64,000 bases of DNA, from positions 15,356,760 to 15,420,759 of the forward strand of contig OX344762.1 in NCBI GenBank assembly GCA_947034895.1, in the 5' to 3' direction. Each line of letters begins with the position of its first letter. The first letter of the stretch is position 1. Below are positions 46,571 to 57,474 of the stretch, piece by piece. The notes beneath the pieces are model-generated. The model had not been told where the DNA came from, made no database searches, and worked only from the letters and a program-made list of their open reading frames with translations. The stretch is from Rhytidiadelphus loreus (Eukaryota > Streptophyta > Bryopsida > Hypnales > Hylocomiaceae). The position numbers and the translations under genes were made by a program.

Positions 46571-47388
46571 GTTGGACCCAATGCCCCTAATCGGGCTGCC
46601 CCCAGGCAGGCTGGCTAGCCTTGGACTGGTAAAAAAGATGACTCTCAACCTATTAACCGTGATAATTGGAAAGTAAACAAAGCATTGACTCTTAATGGAC
46701 TTGAGTGACTCTATTTTGGATGCTACACTTTGGTTAGTTTGCAACATGTTTTAGAAACTAAACTTTGGAGTTAACCGATGGGTGAGTGCAAGGCTCCACC
46801 GTTGATTCGGTTTTAACACTAAATTTAGGACTGCTTGCCCCTAAAGGTTTAAAACTCCGCTTTTTGATGAATTTTTAACTTACAATAAATTAGGACTGAG
46901 AACTGACAAGGAAAGGTAGAGTTTTGTTACTCCAAAGGAAACCACCCCAATTTTCCTAACAAAGACGAAAGAACTAGAGTCAATGCAACACGAAAGACTT
47001 GGGTTAGTAACAAAGATGGAGAGGACATGTGGTTAGTAGAAGGGGGGGTTAGTACAACAAAGAAAACATGGAGCTAGAAGCTCTCCAAAGTGGCATTGCC
47101 AGGGTATGGTGGAAGATTGCTCTAGGTTTAGTACAAGACACAAAAAAAGACTATCAAAGATACTCAACTTAGTAAACAAGGACACAAAGACATACACAAG
47201 GGTTACAAGGACTAAAAAAAAGACCCCCACGGACCTTCAAAACTAGAAATATAGCAACATGAGTAGCCTAAAGTGCTCCGAAAAACACCGTAGGGAGTTT
47301 TGGCCAAAATACCAAAACATCCAAGATAGTTTGGACCCACGGACCCAAAACAAGTATTGGGGGTGTTTTAGGAGGGAGAAGGGTGTCC

Positions 47389-47395
47389 TTTTATA
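47389..47395 (-). promoter_or_regulatory. LTR TATA box, copy 3 (minus strand)
   Basis: TTTTATA on the plus strand, that is TATAAAA in AGTATAAAAGGACACCC, with the same downstream CCCTTCTCCCTCC and GTTTTGGGTCCGTGG. Confidence 0.65.
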
Positions 47396-48120
47396 CTCTA
47401 CTGGGGCACCCTTCCCTTCCCTTTTTAACCTAAGTAACCTTATCATGCAAGATTTTCATCTTTATCTTTTAAGATTTTCACCGCATTTAGGATTCTACGC
47501 TGGTTTTAAACTCTAACTTTTACAGTTTAATTCCAAATTGCAAACGGATTGCGCCTTTGGCATTAGAAGGCCATTTTTAGTCTAAGAAATTATTTACCCC
47601 TATTCCTATTGCAAAAAACTCATCAACAACCAGCACCAACTAGAATCAGTAAAAGGGTAAAAATCTAATTTTTGGAGGCTACCTTTTCTAAGTAAGGCGA
47701 CTAGCTAGGGTTGTTGGGAGGGACCTAGGAAGTAAGAAAAGACCCCTTAATGTCTTCATTCTGACTCTGTGTGCTCCTGGGATGCCGGTCAACTCTACGG
47801 AAATCTTATCGTAATTAATAATTGTGGAAATGTTGAGGATTTGGCTGCCTCCCACTATCAGAATCTTTTGAAACTTGTCGGGGAGCGTTATTAATATGAA
47901 AGAAGATAATCTAATTTTTAGTGAGATTTTATCGCAACTTGGATAATTTACATGAATTTCCCTTCATGGCTTTTAGCCGGTTGATCGCTCGAAAAAAGAT
48001 CCTTTGGAAATCAGAAAAAACCGAGACTATTGGGGAACCTCTCATGGAATTTTCCAAGGCACGTGCCAAGTTTGGAGTCAGTCCTGCGCACGGACAATAA
48101 GAAGGTAAAATCGGCTTCTC

Positions 48121-49052
48121 TTAACTCCTAAAGGACCAGGGCCGTTCTTCTGTCAAAAACTACTCAAAACTGCCATTTTTGCTGCATTCATCCAAAAAAA
48201 CGAAAAAAATACTTTTTTTAGAATCTAACCGTAGGATCTTGTACTTTACTAGTCTAGTATCATGTGGTAAAAATTTCATGGAGTTTGACCGTACAGATTG
48301 GAAGATATTAGCATTTAAAGTTGAAAAAAGAAAGTTTTTTTGAACACTAGCCTGCAATTTCAGATGACTTTAAATGCCATTTGGGGAAAAAAATTACACC
48401 ATGGACCTTGAATTTAAATTTTTTTGTGTTGAAGAATTGAGTTGAAAGTCTAGAAAAAAAAATTAAAAAAAAACATGATTGATTTTCATTCTTTAAAAAA
48501 TTGTTTAGTACAAGTAGGTCTACGATTGAAAGAAAAACTAAATCTTTAATAGCTCTAAAATGGGATTGAAACACAATAATCTCAACAGTGAGATTTTTCT
48601 AAATAGAAAAGTTAACCTTGTCAAACAATTTTTCTTGAAAAATTGTGAAAATTTCATTCAAAATTGAATCCTATAAGTTATTTTTTCAAGAAGATGCTCA
48701 AATTGCCCGAAAAACAAGATTGTTCATAACTTTCACATTACTAATCCAAATGGAATGAATCAAAGCTTCACATGTAGACAAAAATATGATCTTTAAGAAG
48801 AAAAAAATTAAAAAATTAATTTCAAATTTTTGTAGATTTATTTTTCTGCCCTGTGACGTGTAAATTATGTTTAAGATGCCATAACTTTTGCTCTCGGGCA
48901 CCAATTGAAATAAAATTTATATTCCTATGAAGCTCATAAGTTTTCCTATCTTATGGGAAAGTTTCAAAAAAATTCACTGAAAATTGAGATCATAGGAACT
49001 TGCCCGAAATCCATTTTGTCCCCCGAGGGGACAATGGTCCTTTAGGGGTTAA
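48121..49052. mobile_element. TTAA-flanked piggyBac-like element, family 2 copy 2
   Basis: TTAA at 48121-48124 and 49049-49052, 924 bp between. Ends CTCCTAAAGGACCAGGGCC and, inverted at the right, CCCCTAAAGGACCATTG. The same TCCCCCGAGGGGACAATGG lies at the right end as in the 5790 copy. It sits in LTR copy 3 at a place that is continuous in copies 1 and 2, which confirms insertion. Confidence 0.85.
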
Positions 49053-49455
49053 ACTATCGGCAGTCAGGGAATCTTCCACATGTGAGAGAATTTGGACGAA
49101 TTGATTTTGTTGTTGAATCCCTAATATGCTTACAATCCTAGAGCACCATCCGGTAGCCGTAGATTCCTCCAATTGGCCTGTCTTGAAAAAGCGACACTTG
49201 CATGCTAGCAATTGGGGTTTCTAATATTTCGTTGATGGAATAGGGAAACTAAAATCTATCTTTGGAGATTTACGTAAGGACCTCGCTATCTCTCCTGGGA
49301 CCAATTTAGCCAAGCCTAGTCACATGTATTGAAATTTAGGTTATTTTGGGTAAATTTCCTACAAGTTTGTTGTTTCCCACTCCTTCGTGGTTCTAACCTA
49401 AGTATGTACAAGTGGATTTTGAGGGGGATTTTAAGGATAAAAAGCTATTTATGAC

Positions 49456-52096
49456 TGTAGTAATAATTTTCACTTGGGAACAAAAACCCAAGGAATAACC
49501 TAGTGGTGGTTCTTTAGTAAGGGGAAAGGTCAAGTAGTCTATCGTTTTGTATCTAAGGTCACTTCTACATAGGATTATCTCTCCATTCTATAAATCAATG
49601 TATAAAAGTTCTTTATAATTGTGTTTGTGTGTGGTATGATTGTATTCACTGTCCTGACCTATACGAATCACAGTCCATAATCCATAAAAATATCTATAAA
49701 CTTACGGTCACAGTCTTGTACTAGAATTTCTAATGTCAAATAGTCCAAGGTATGTCAATTTGTCATGGCTCCTGTTCTATCGACTTAATCATATACACAG
49801 TACATATATAGATATATTTTTGGTGTATATAAACACCTTTGTGTATTTCCTTAATTATTTCCTCAAGTTTAATTTATTGTCAATTGGTCCAGTTACTGTT
49901 TACTTTAGCCTAATTACTACTTATGCGAGGATGCAAATATCAAAGTTTGTAATTGTCAAATTGTCTTAGTATGCAAAGTATGCAAAGGTTGAGAGTTTGT
50001 CCATTTATCACAGGACAGGTCAAATAGTCTTGTCGATTCTTCTTTTGAACCTTTAGTTCATAGTATGTCAATTAGACCAAGGTTCACAGTACTCATTTAC
50101 TATTGAATCAGCATCCTACTTGCTACTGTGTCAAATAGTCATTTGTCAATTGGTCTTGCTATACTAATGCATAGCTGAGTGTATAGTATCCGACAGATGG
50201 TCAATTCGTCCAAGATTTCACACCAACAATTTAACAAGGCTACTACTAATTGGTCAAATAGTCATGTGCATGGTCAAATAGACTTGCTTATGGTAGCACC
50301 ACAGGCAAACTTATGTGTAATGGTAGTCAATTTGGCCAATTTCCCACACAAGGTTAATACATAAATCACATACAAAGGTTTCATACAGGGCAATTTGTCA
50401 ATTTGGTCAAGTTCACATTTCAATCTACAATGAGGAGCACAAATAGATTCTATCTATAACATGCAATTGAGCTCCTTACACCTGCACTTGGTGTTCTCAC
50501 ACAACTTGGTCAATTAATCCTCTCAACTTAATCACCATACACAGACCATTAGTCTTACATTAATTTCCATTAACTGTAAATCATCTTAATACAATCTCTC
50601 CAGACCATTTGACTACAACGACAACCAAACATACATATTTATAGAAATGACTAATAGACTTTCTAACATGTGCTGTTTATACCACTTGACTATTAGTCCA
50701 ACAACCAAGTCTGCATACTGCCAATCACTGGCTCAGTTTATTTGTCATAACTTTAACATCAATTCCTGGTTATTTAATGCTCACTAATCTTTTTATTTAT
50801 TTGTCTCATAACACAATCACATAATGCAGATATATTTCATTTACTGTCTAATTGACTTAGACACAAATAATCTTCATAACTGACTATTAGACTTATCCAT
50901 AATTCTGGATAACCAATCCCTGGTATCAAGAAACTTAGCCTTTGTCCAATAGACTTCAAATTTAAATAGAGCTGATCTTAACGCTTACTACAGGTTATTA
51001 TCAACCACTGCTTAATTGACCTTACTAATGATTTTGCCATACCCTGGCTCAGTTAAATTGTCATACTTAGCACCAATCCCTGGTTGCTAATATTTGAGAA
51101 TTTATTGTCTATTTGACCAAAGCATAACATAATCCAATCACTGGTTATATGCTTTACTAAATAAGTTCTTTGACAATTTGACTCTCTTCAAAGAATTAGT
51201 TTACCAATCACTGGCTCAAACTTAATTCTTAATTTTTAATCTTATGATATATCTCCACCTCATAATTAAGGAAACAGACCTATGACAGATCGACAACTAA
51301 ACCAAACATAGCACTTCAATTACAAAAGAGTTAGTTAGTCACACTTACCGTCAATTTGTCTTCTGCTTTTCCCCACAATCGCAGCTCCAGTCGAGTAGTC
51401 TTTCCGCTCCATCCGCAGACAATTTGTCCTCGATCTGCTCTCCTGCCTTGGGTCAGCTCCAGCGAGTTGTCCTCTAGTCTCAACTATGGACCAATTGTCC
51501 TCGCCCAGCTCTCACAGATATGGTCAAATTGTCCCTCCTAGTTTTCACTGAACTTCGATCTATACTCGATCAATAAAGCCACTCACTGGCACATAAGACA
51601 ATTTGAACTATTTGCACAAACATACAAGATCAATTGACAGGCTCTCTCTCTTCTGCACAATTGACTTACAAAGTAGGAAACTCAAGAAACACCGCCAATC
51701 CCTGGCTAAGAAAATACAGAACAACAACAAGGACAAAGCCAATCACTGGCTACACCGAGCATAAGACAAATAGACAAAAATCTGCATTAAAGCTTGAAGG
51801 AATACACAAGTATAAAAATCGGCAATGCAATCATTGCAAGCCTGAGAGAGAGCTGAAATTCAGCGGTCGATTAGTCTTTGTACTCTTTCTTGGCTGTAAC
51901 CACTTACACTAACTGCTTGGTCTATTAGTCCTTAACTGATTGTAACTAACCGTTAACGGGTTGTCTAATAGTCATTTCGGTAACCACATGTCTATTTGTC
52001 CTAGTTCACACTCTGTTCTAGTTCTCGATTAATCTTTACTTGTCTAATTGTCTCTTTTTCAAAAAGTATAAAAGAAAAATAAAAATTCTATCTACA
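49456..52096. mobile_element. 2.64-kb LTR-like element (target duplication ATGAC), no genes
   Basis: Begins TGTAGTAATAATTTTCAC and ends TTCTATCTACA, so TGTAG...CTACA, with ATGAC at 49451-49455 and 52097-52101. The LTR of copies 1 and 2 is continuous at this spot. It has TG...CA ends and a 5-bp duplication but no coding region, so it is most likely a solo LTR of another family. It is full of short recurring words (GTCAAATAGTC, CAATTTGTC, CTATTTGAC, CCAATCACTGGCT). Confidence 0.8.
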
Positions 52097-52511
52097 ATGA
52101 CCAAAGGCTATACTAGCACATGACATACCTATTTTGGTTCTACACTCTTTTGGGGGCTTTTCATATAATATTATGCCTTAAACCTCAACAATCTAAAAAA
52201 CAACAACTATGAGTTCCAAGTGACAAATTTGGGGCTCACAATATCCTCCTTGTTTGATTTTTTATTCAAAAATTACATGATGATGGTAATTAGGATCAAT
52301 CTAGCTACCTATTGCTTGGTTAAGCAACTGTCATGTACCAACCTTGCTATCATGAGGCACTTGATTGTTGGTTCTCAAATTGACTACTTGTTGGTTAGTA
52401 GTGGTTGTTGGGTGGGTTTGGGGGCTCGCTGGCTTTACCAAATTTTTTGTTTCTTTGTTTTAGACTTAAAACTACTTGGCCATTGCCCACCAAATTTTTG
52501 GCACTTTAATT

Positions 52512-52662
52512 CACTAGTAGAAAATTTGAAATTTTTGTTATTTGGGTCATATTGATTTTAACAAATTTTGACAAAAATTTGTTGATTTTCAACAAATTTT
52601 TGTCAAAATTTGTTAAAATCAGTATGACCAAAACAACAAAAATTTCAAATTTTCTACTAGTG
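52512..52662. mobile_element. 151-bp foldback CACTA-type MITE, target duplication ATT
   Basis: Ends CACTAGTAGAAAATTTG and CAAATTTTCTACTAGTG. The two halves are near-perfect reverse complements (AACAAATTTTGACAAAAATT / AATTTTTGTCAAAATTTGTT). ATT lies on both sides (52509-52511, 52663-52665). It inserted in the old LTR. Confidence 0.9.
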
Positions 52663-54816
52663 ATTCTTAACTTTGGGATTAAAACCAAACACTTGGATCT
52701 CCTATTGGAGCCCCTTTAAAACAAAACTAATAAAGGAAATTCAAACTAGATGCAAAGCTTCACTATTGAGGGGGTTTAGGCCCAAATTCTAGAATACTTT
52801 TGAAAAGGTTAGTTTAGAATGCATAAAAGGAAGATCACATAGGACGATAGATTTGCCGTATTAGAGGTTTCAACCTCAAATTCTAGAATAATTTTGCAAG
52901 AGTTCCGTTACACATAGGACATCAAAACTCTTGAATCTAATCCAAGATCTCTTCAAATGACCACAAAACAATACCGTAGGATCACGTATTCCTACGTTAA
53001 GGCTTTAGGGGGATTTTACAACCCAAAGGTAGAAAATCCCACACAAGAAGCTCAATGAAATATATTTTTAGTAAGCAAGACACTTAAAAACCATAACAAA
53101 CTTGCAAATTGTTAGCAACAAGGCTTGTAGAGGGTTTTCTCCAAAAGATGGAAAATCCCACACAATAAACTTTTGTATGATGATTATTACCAAAAAAACG
53201 GACTCAAAATACAACCAAACAAGCACTAAGGTATTCAAACTAACGGCAAAGCTAAAATTCGACTTGAATATCCCTAAGATTAATACCATAGGACTCAAAA
53301 TATACCAAATACTTCAAATAATGACTCAAAAATGTAATGGTTAGCAAGCGTTCAAAGGGACTCCAAAATCCTTTGAAATGGAATCAAATATACAAGAATT
53401 TTTAGAAATCAAAAAGCATAAATGGTCCAAAATACAATTCAAAAGAATTTTTGGCAAATTACAAAATTTCCAGCAATATGGTCAAGTTTTGGCCAAAGCT
53501 TTATCGAGAGCTTTATGAAATGAAAAAAAGGATTGCAAACCAATTGTGCCATTATCTTCAAAAGACTCAAATTAGTCTATGGAATCCCCTACCCCCTACT
53601 TCCAAGCTATTTTGCATGCAAAAACAATGATTTAGCATGTCAAAAACTCAATTGTTGAAGATGATTTTCCCTTCAAGTTTTGACTAGCCAAGGTGTCTTG
53701 GAAGGTTCAAGATAGTAAAAAAAGAGTTCAATTTAACTTCATTCGGACATTGTAAGCTCCTAGTTTACCAATCAACTCATCGCAAATTTTATAAATTCTT
53801 TTAAAAGTCGTTGTACTGCCGGTTGGGGTACTTGTCAATGTTGGAATGTTATAAAATTTGGTTGAGCGCTTATTTATGCTAAAACACACTATTTTGATTT
53901 TTAGTGGGATTTTATCACTACTTGGGTAATTTCTATGAATCTCCCAATGCTGATACATACGGTTGACTTCCCATGGAGTCATCTTTTGCAATCCAAAAAA
54001 ATATGAAACTTTTTGGAAAACTACTAAAAGGTTTCCTAAAGCTAAATTCAAGTTTACATTCAAATTTGACACTAATAATAGCAAGTTGGAATTTCCTACT
54101 TGATTTTAATTCTTCCAAAGAAAAATCATTCCCGTAATGAGGAATTTTGACAATCTTGCTTCACCACTATGCTCTTGGCATGTTTTTTAGTTAAAAAAAA
54201 CTTTTTTCATCCCTCAATCGCTTGCAATTTGGATTCAAGGATTTTACCTGCAATGTCGTACATGATGGCACTTTCTCCAACTTTTACAAATTGAATCATG
54301 CTTCCCTATGAACTCCTAAACAAGGTTTCCAAGATTCTCAAAGATCTACGAAAATCCTAACTACTCCTTTCCTATCTTGAAGATATTACGTACTCTTTTT
54401 GTGGTTAAACCCTTCAAAAGTCTATTTTCGGTGTTTTAATTATTTTCACCACCAGGGCTCCATTCTATTCCAAACTCTCAAATGACTTCACAAACACCTA
54501 TTAAGACATAAAGTTTAGCAAATGGAAGTGTTTAGAGCACTTCCGGACATGAAACACCGTATTAGTAGGGACTTTTACCGAACATGATGTTAATACACTT
54601 TTAAAGACTTTTCAATAGAAATACTCGTGAAAATGAGCGTAAAACAAAAACAAATTTTTTTGAGGCCCTGAGTGACAATTATGGGACTCACAATTTGTCC
54701 CCACCACACGCCATGTGGTGGTAATTTTTTGCAAGCTATTTCAAACTCTTACAATATCCACACCAATTAGCGTAAAACTTCACAAATACTATCCTTCAAT
54801 CCGCTCCAAGCACCTA

Positions 54817-56846
54817 TTAACCCTTAAACGTCAGACTGGTAACCGCGGAGAGAAGCGGGCTGTAAGCAGTGTGACGTCACCACTGACCGCAGGAGAAGTC
54901 ACTGTTCCTGCACCATGAACAATGTCAGTCAAATGGAGCATTTGAGCAGCCCGGACACCAGAAGAGCGGAACAGTATAAACGGCTCCTTGTGAGCCTACT
55001 AATGCCCTTGTTACACGTTTCGCGACGGGAAATCCTAATGTTAGTAAGGTAATGGCCTCTTCCCTATCTACAGAGCCAACTACATCTCCCGACTCTCGGC
55101 CATAGTCACAAATGCGAGTAATTTTCATGTTTGTAGAAAAGTGACAACTGCTTGTGTTGAAACCCTAATCCCTCCTCTACTGTTGGCCTAGCTCATCGAG
55201 ATTACTGCAGCTCCTCCCATTTTTGAATGCAACCTTCTTGTTCATGTCATAGCAGATCCCAAAGTGGTGCACCTGGACTACTGGCACAAGCTCATGGTGC
55301 ACAAGCAGAAGTAATCCGGTTTGCGCAATCATCAGTTTTAGGGTTTTCCCGACATTCAGTTGCTAGGTATGTAGTCATTCACACAACCTTCATTGTTGTG
55401 ATTTGTTTCAGTTGCAAGTGGATCAAACGTGTGGGCTTCTTTTCAGTGATAGAAAATCTTGATAGTGGTGTGTGTTGCGGTGTACATTGACAAGAGAGAG
55501 AACGACTTGAAGGCTATGCAGAACGTGGGTCAAATCATCAACATCATTTTCCAGCGAAGTGGAAAAAGCCTAAGGTACGTGTGTACGCCAAATTCTGATT
55601 ACACACTAAGTGGAATCTTCAAATGATCCCCATGCGCTCATTCAGTAGTCACTTGCGAAGTTTAAGACTTTGAGAGTGGTAGTAGAGCTGTTGATGAGCT
55701 CAATTCTGTAGACATTTCATGGTTACCGACCAAAATGAGTGTGTCTTTCTTTGGCAACTGAATGATGAGTTCATGAGTTGTTTTGTGTTACGGATGTTCT
55801 GTTCTACTCTAGGGTAGTAATAGGAGCATGGAGAAACATTGTGGCACTTATCTTAGGTTGAGGATTCTTCTGTTATTTGAATGTAGATTGTGAAGATGCA
55901 TCCTGATGATCATCATGTTATCACAATCTTGCCATCATACGTGTTCCACAGCACAAGCTTCGAGGGTGAAGAAATCTGTATTATACGATTGGAGAGTTAT
56001 TTTGAACAGCTTTACACTTTGTCCAAATGGCCATGGAGAAAGAATCTTGATTATGTATGATGAACTACTGACATGATAACTATTTTTTTTTGTGGTCTTT
56101 TCTGTTTGATCATTCTGAACTGCTCCAAACATCTTCAGTCCACAAGAAGATCTCGCTGGGACGACCTCAAAATCAAATTGAGCCTATTCATTTTGTAAGG
56201 TATTTCCATCTTGTCATGTGATTCTTAATAGCTTTGTCTTGATCAGAACTTTGTGCTTGTACTCAATACTTGTTTGGAGAAGTATGAACTGGCCCTTGAA
56301 GAAGCGAATGGATTCTATAAATGTTGCCCTTCCTTCTCATATCAGATTGTCACCTTGTGTATTTTCTCTTCTTATTTATGCCAAGTTGTCAGCACCCTGG
56401 CCTTAGTGAAAATCAGAGAAACAATGCAATGCATACTTATCAGGAAAATCAATTGCAAGGTGGCTGTGAACAGTATGAAGAATGGCAACAGTTGTAGACA
56501 AGGAAACAGCCCGCTACAGTGCCATGTGAAAATTATAACATATTTTAATGTCATTGCAAAACTTGCACAAGTCCGCATTGCATTCTGCCCTCACGGGAAT
56601 TTTGTGAAGGGCAGCATGAGGTCTATCACCGTCTATATGTATCTCCGTGATATTTTGTAACAATTTGGGGTACATAAAAAATATGAATACATTCTCTACC
56701 GCTATTCCTGGCCTTACATGATCAAGCACGCCTGAATGATCGCTTTTCCAAAAAAAATGGATGAAAAATAGCTTTCTGTCATCCTCCAGACTGTTCTTTT
56801 GTCATCCATCGGACGCAGAACGTCCGCGTCGACGTTCAAGGGTTAA
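54817..56846. mobile_element. 2.0-kb TTAA-flanked element, family 3, with possible captured exons
   Basis: TTAA at 54817-54820 and 56843-56846. Ends CCCTTAAACGTCAGAC and, inverted at the right, CCCTTGAACGTCGACG share 12 of the first 13 bases. The interior differs in composition from the AT-rich flanks and has several exon-like open pieces: ITAAPPIFECNLLVHVIADP at about 55202-55261, a proteasome-ATPase-like piece at 55476-55574, and KYELALEEANGFYKCC near 56280-56330. No transposase was recognised. The layout suggests a non-autonomous element that captured host gene fragments. Its right flank is the start of repeat A copy 2. Confidence 0.65.
55476..55574 (+). pseudogene. possible captured exon of a 26S proteasome ATPase (RPT4-like)
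   Basis: One frame reads AVYIDKRENDLKAMQNVGQI and continues INIIFQRSGKSLR up to a donor-like AAG|GTACGTGT. The stretch ENDLKAMQNVGQII resembles the coiled-coil/OB junction of RPT4-type ATPases (EDDLKxLQSVGQIIGEVL pattern). The next exon is not visible. The match is short and by eye. Confidence 0.35.
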
Positions 56847-56848
56847 AC

Positions 56849-57468
56849 CAAATCCAACCCCAATGCTCAGATGTCACAAATCTTGATCTGACCTTCCTAT
56901 AGCATGGAACGGTTTCAATAGAAGGACATGGTATCAGTTCCTCGACTCTATGTGAAAAAATTGATATACAAGATGTTAAACAAAGACTCCAAAATATGAT
57001 AAATTCTAGATTGATCAATGTATAGTGCAATTACGTTAAACAACAATCCCTCAATGGCACAATTGTTGCATATTAAAAAAAATTCACATATTATGCTTCA
57101 AACCCAGACTTAATCAAATATGCCCGCTTTCATAACTTAAACTAGGTTTACATCCTCGCTAAAATACAACCCAATCAGAGATAAAGAAAAATCTTACAAA
57201 CCTTATTCTTAAAATTGGATGAGATCAATTGCAGTACATCCAAATATGGTCTGTACAATGCAAATGTGAATCCAAAACCACAAAAGACCACCGCAAGCAC
57301 CATTGTGACTACCACCAAAACTATCTTTCCCATCACCATGCCCTTCAAACCCTAAATAGTCAATTCAATAACATGTGACCATAAAATACCAACGTAGGTT
57401 CAAAATACCTTCCTCGAATCACTCTCCAATACCGCAATAAAAAAAACATGCATCCATAGACATGAAGT
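56849..57468 (+). repeat. dispersed repeat A, copy 2 (empty TTAA site)
   Basis: Matches 22279-23582 without the family 1 TTAA element; the intact target reads ACTTAAACTAGG near 57140. It abuts the family 3 element on the left and repeat B copy 2 on the right. Confidence 0.85.
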
Positions 57469-57474
57469 AGTAGA

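Larger units (their letters stand above)
44934..52240 (-). mobile_element. solo LTR, copy 3, inverted, with two nested insertions (target duplication ATATC)
   Basis: Plus-strand start TGTAGGCGC and end GGGGCTCACA are the inverted LTR ends, flanked by ATATC at 44929-44933 and 52241-52245. Removing the TTAA element (48121-49052) and the 2.64-kb LTR-like element (49456-52101) leaves about 3.7 kb, the size of the other copies. It inserted into the old LTR. Confidence 0.9.
38681..54692 (-). mobile_element. old LTR of the same family, split by younger insertions
   Basis: The left end (GTGGGTGGCTTTTTATTCCC then ACCCTTGGAATAAA) is a decayed form of the inverted LTR end (TGTGGGCGCTTATTTACCC then ACCCTTGG). 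The right end GTGACAATTATGGGACTCACA corresponds to GTGACAAATTTGGGGCTCACA of copy 3. Old LTR sequence is 38681-39968, 43945-44933 and 52241-54692, about 4.7 kb in all. An internal match is GATTGCAAACCAATTGTGCC at about 53532 to GGATTGCGCC of copy 3. Solo LTRs 2 and 3 and a foldback MITE interrupt it. I could not find its target duplication. Confidence 0.6.

Noticed and set aside
54925..55128. Minus-strand frame with GFPVAKRVTRALVGSQ
   Set aside because: No family recognised, and it overlaps the opposite-strand exon-like pieces of the TTAA element; support is too weak to call.
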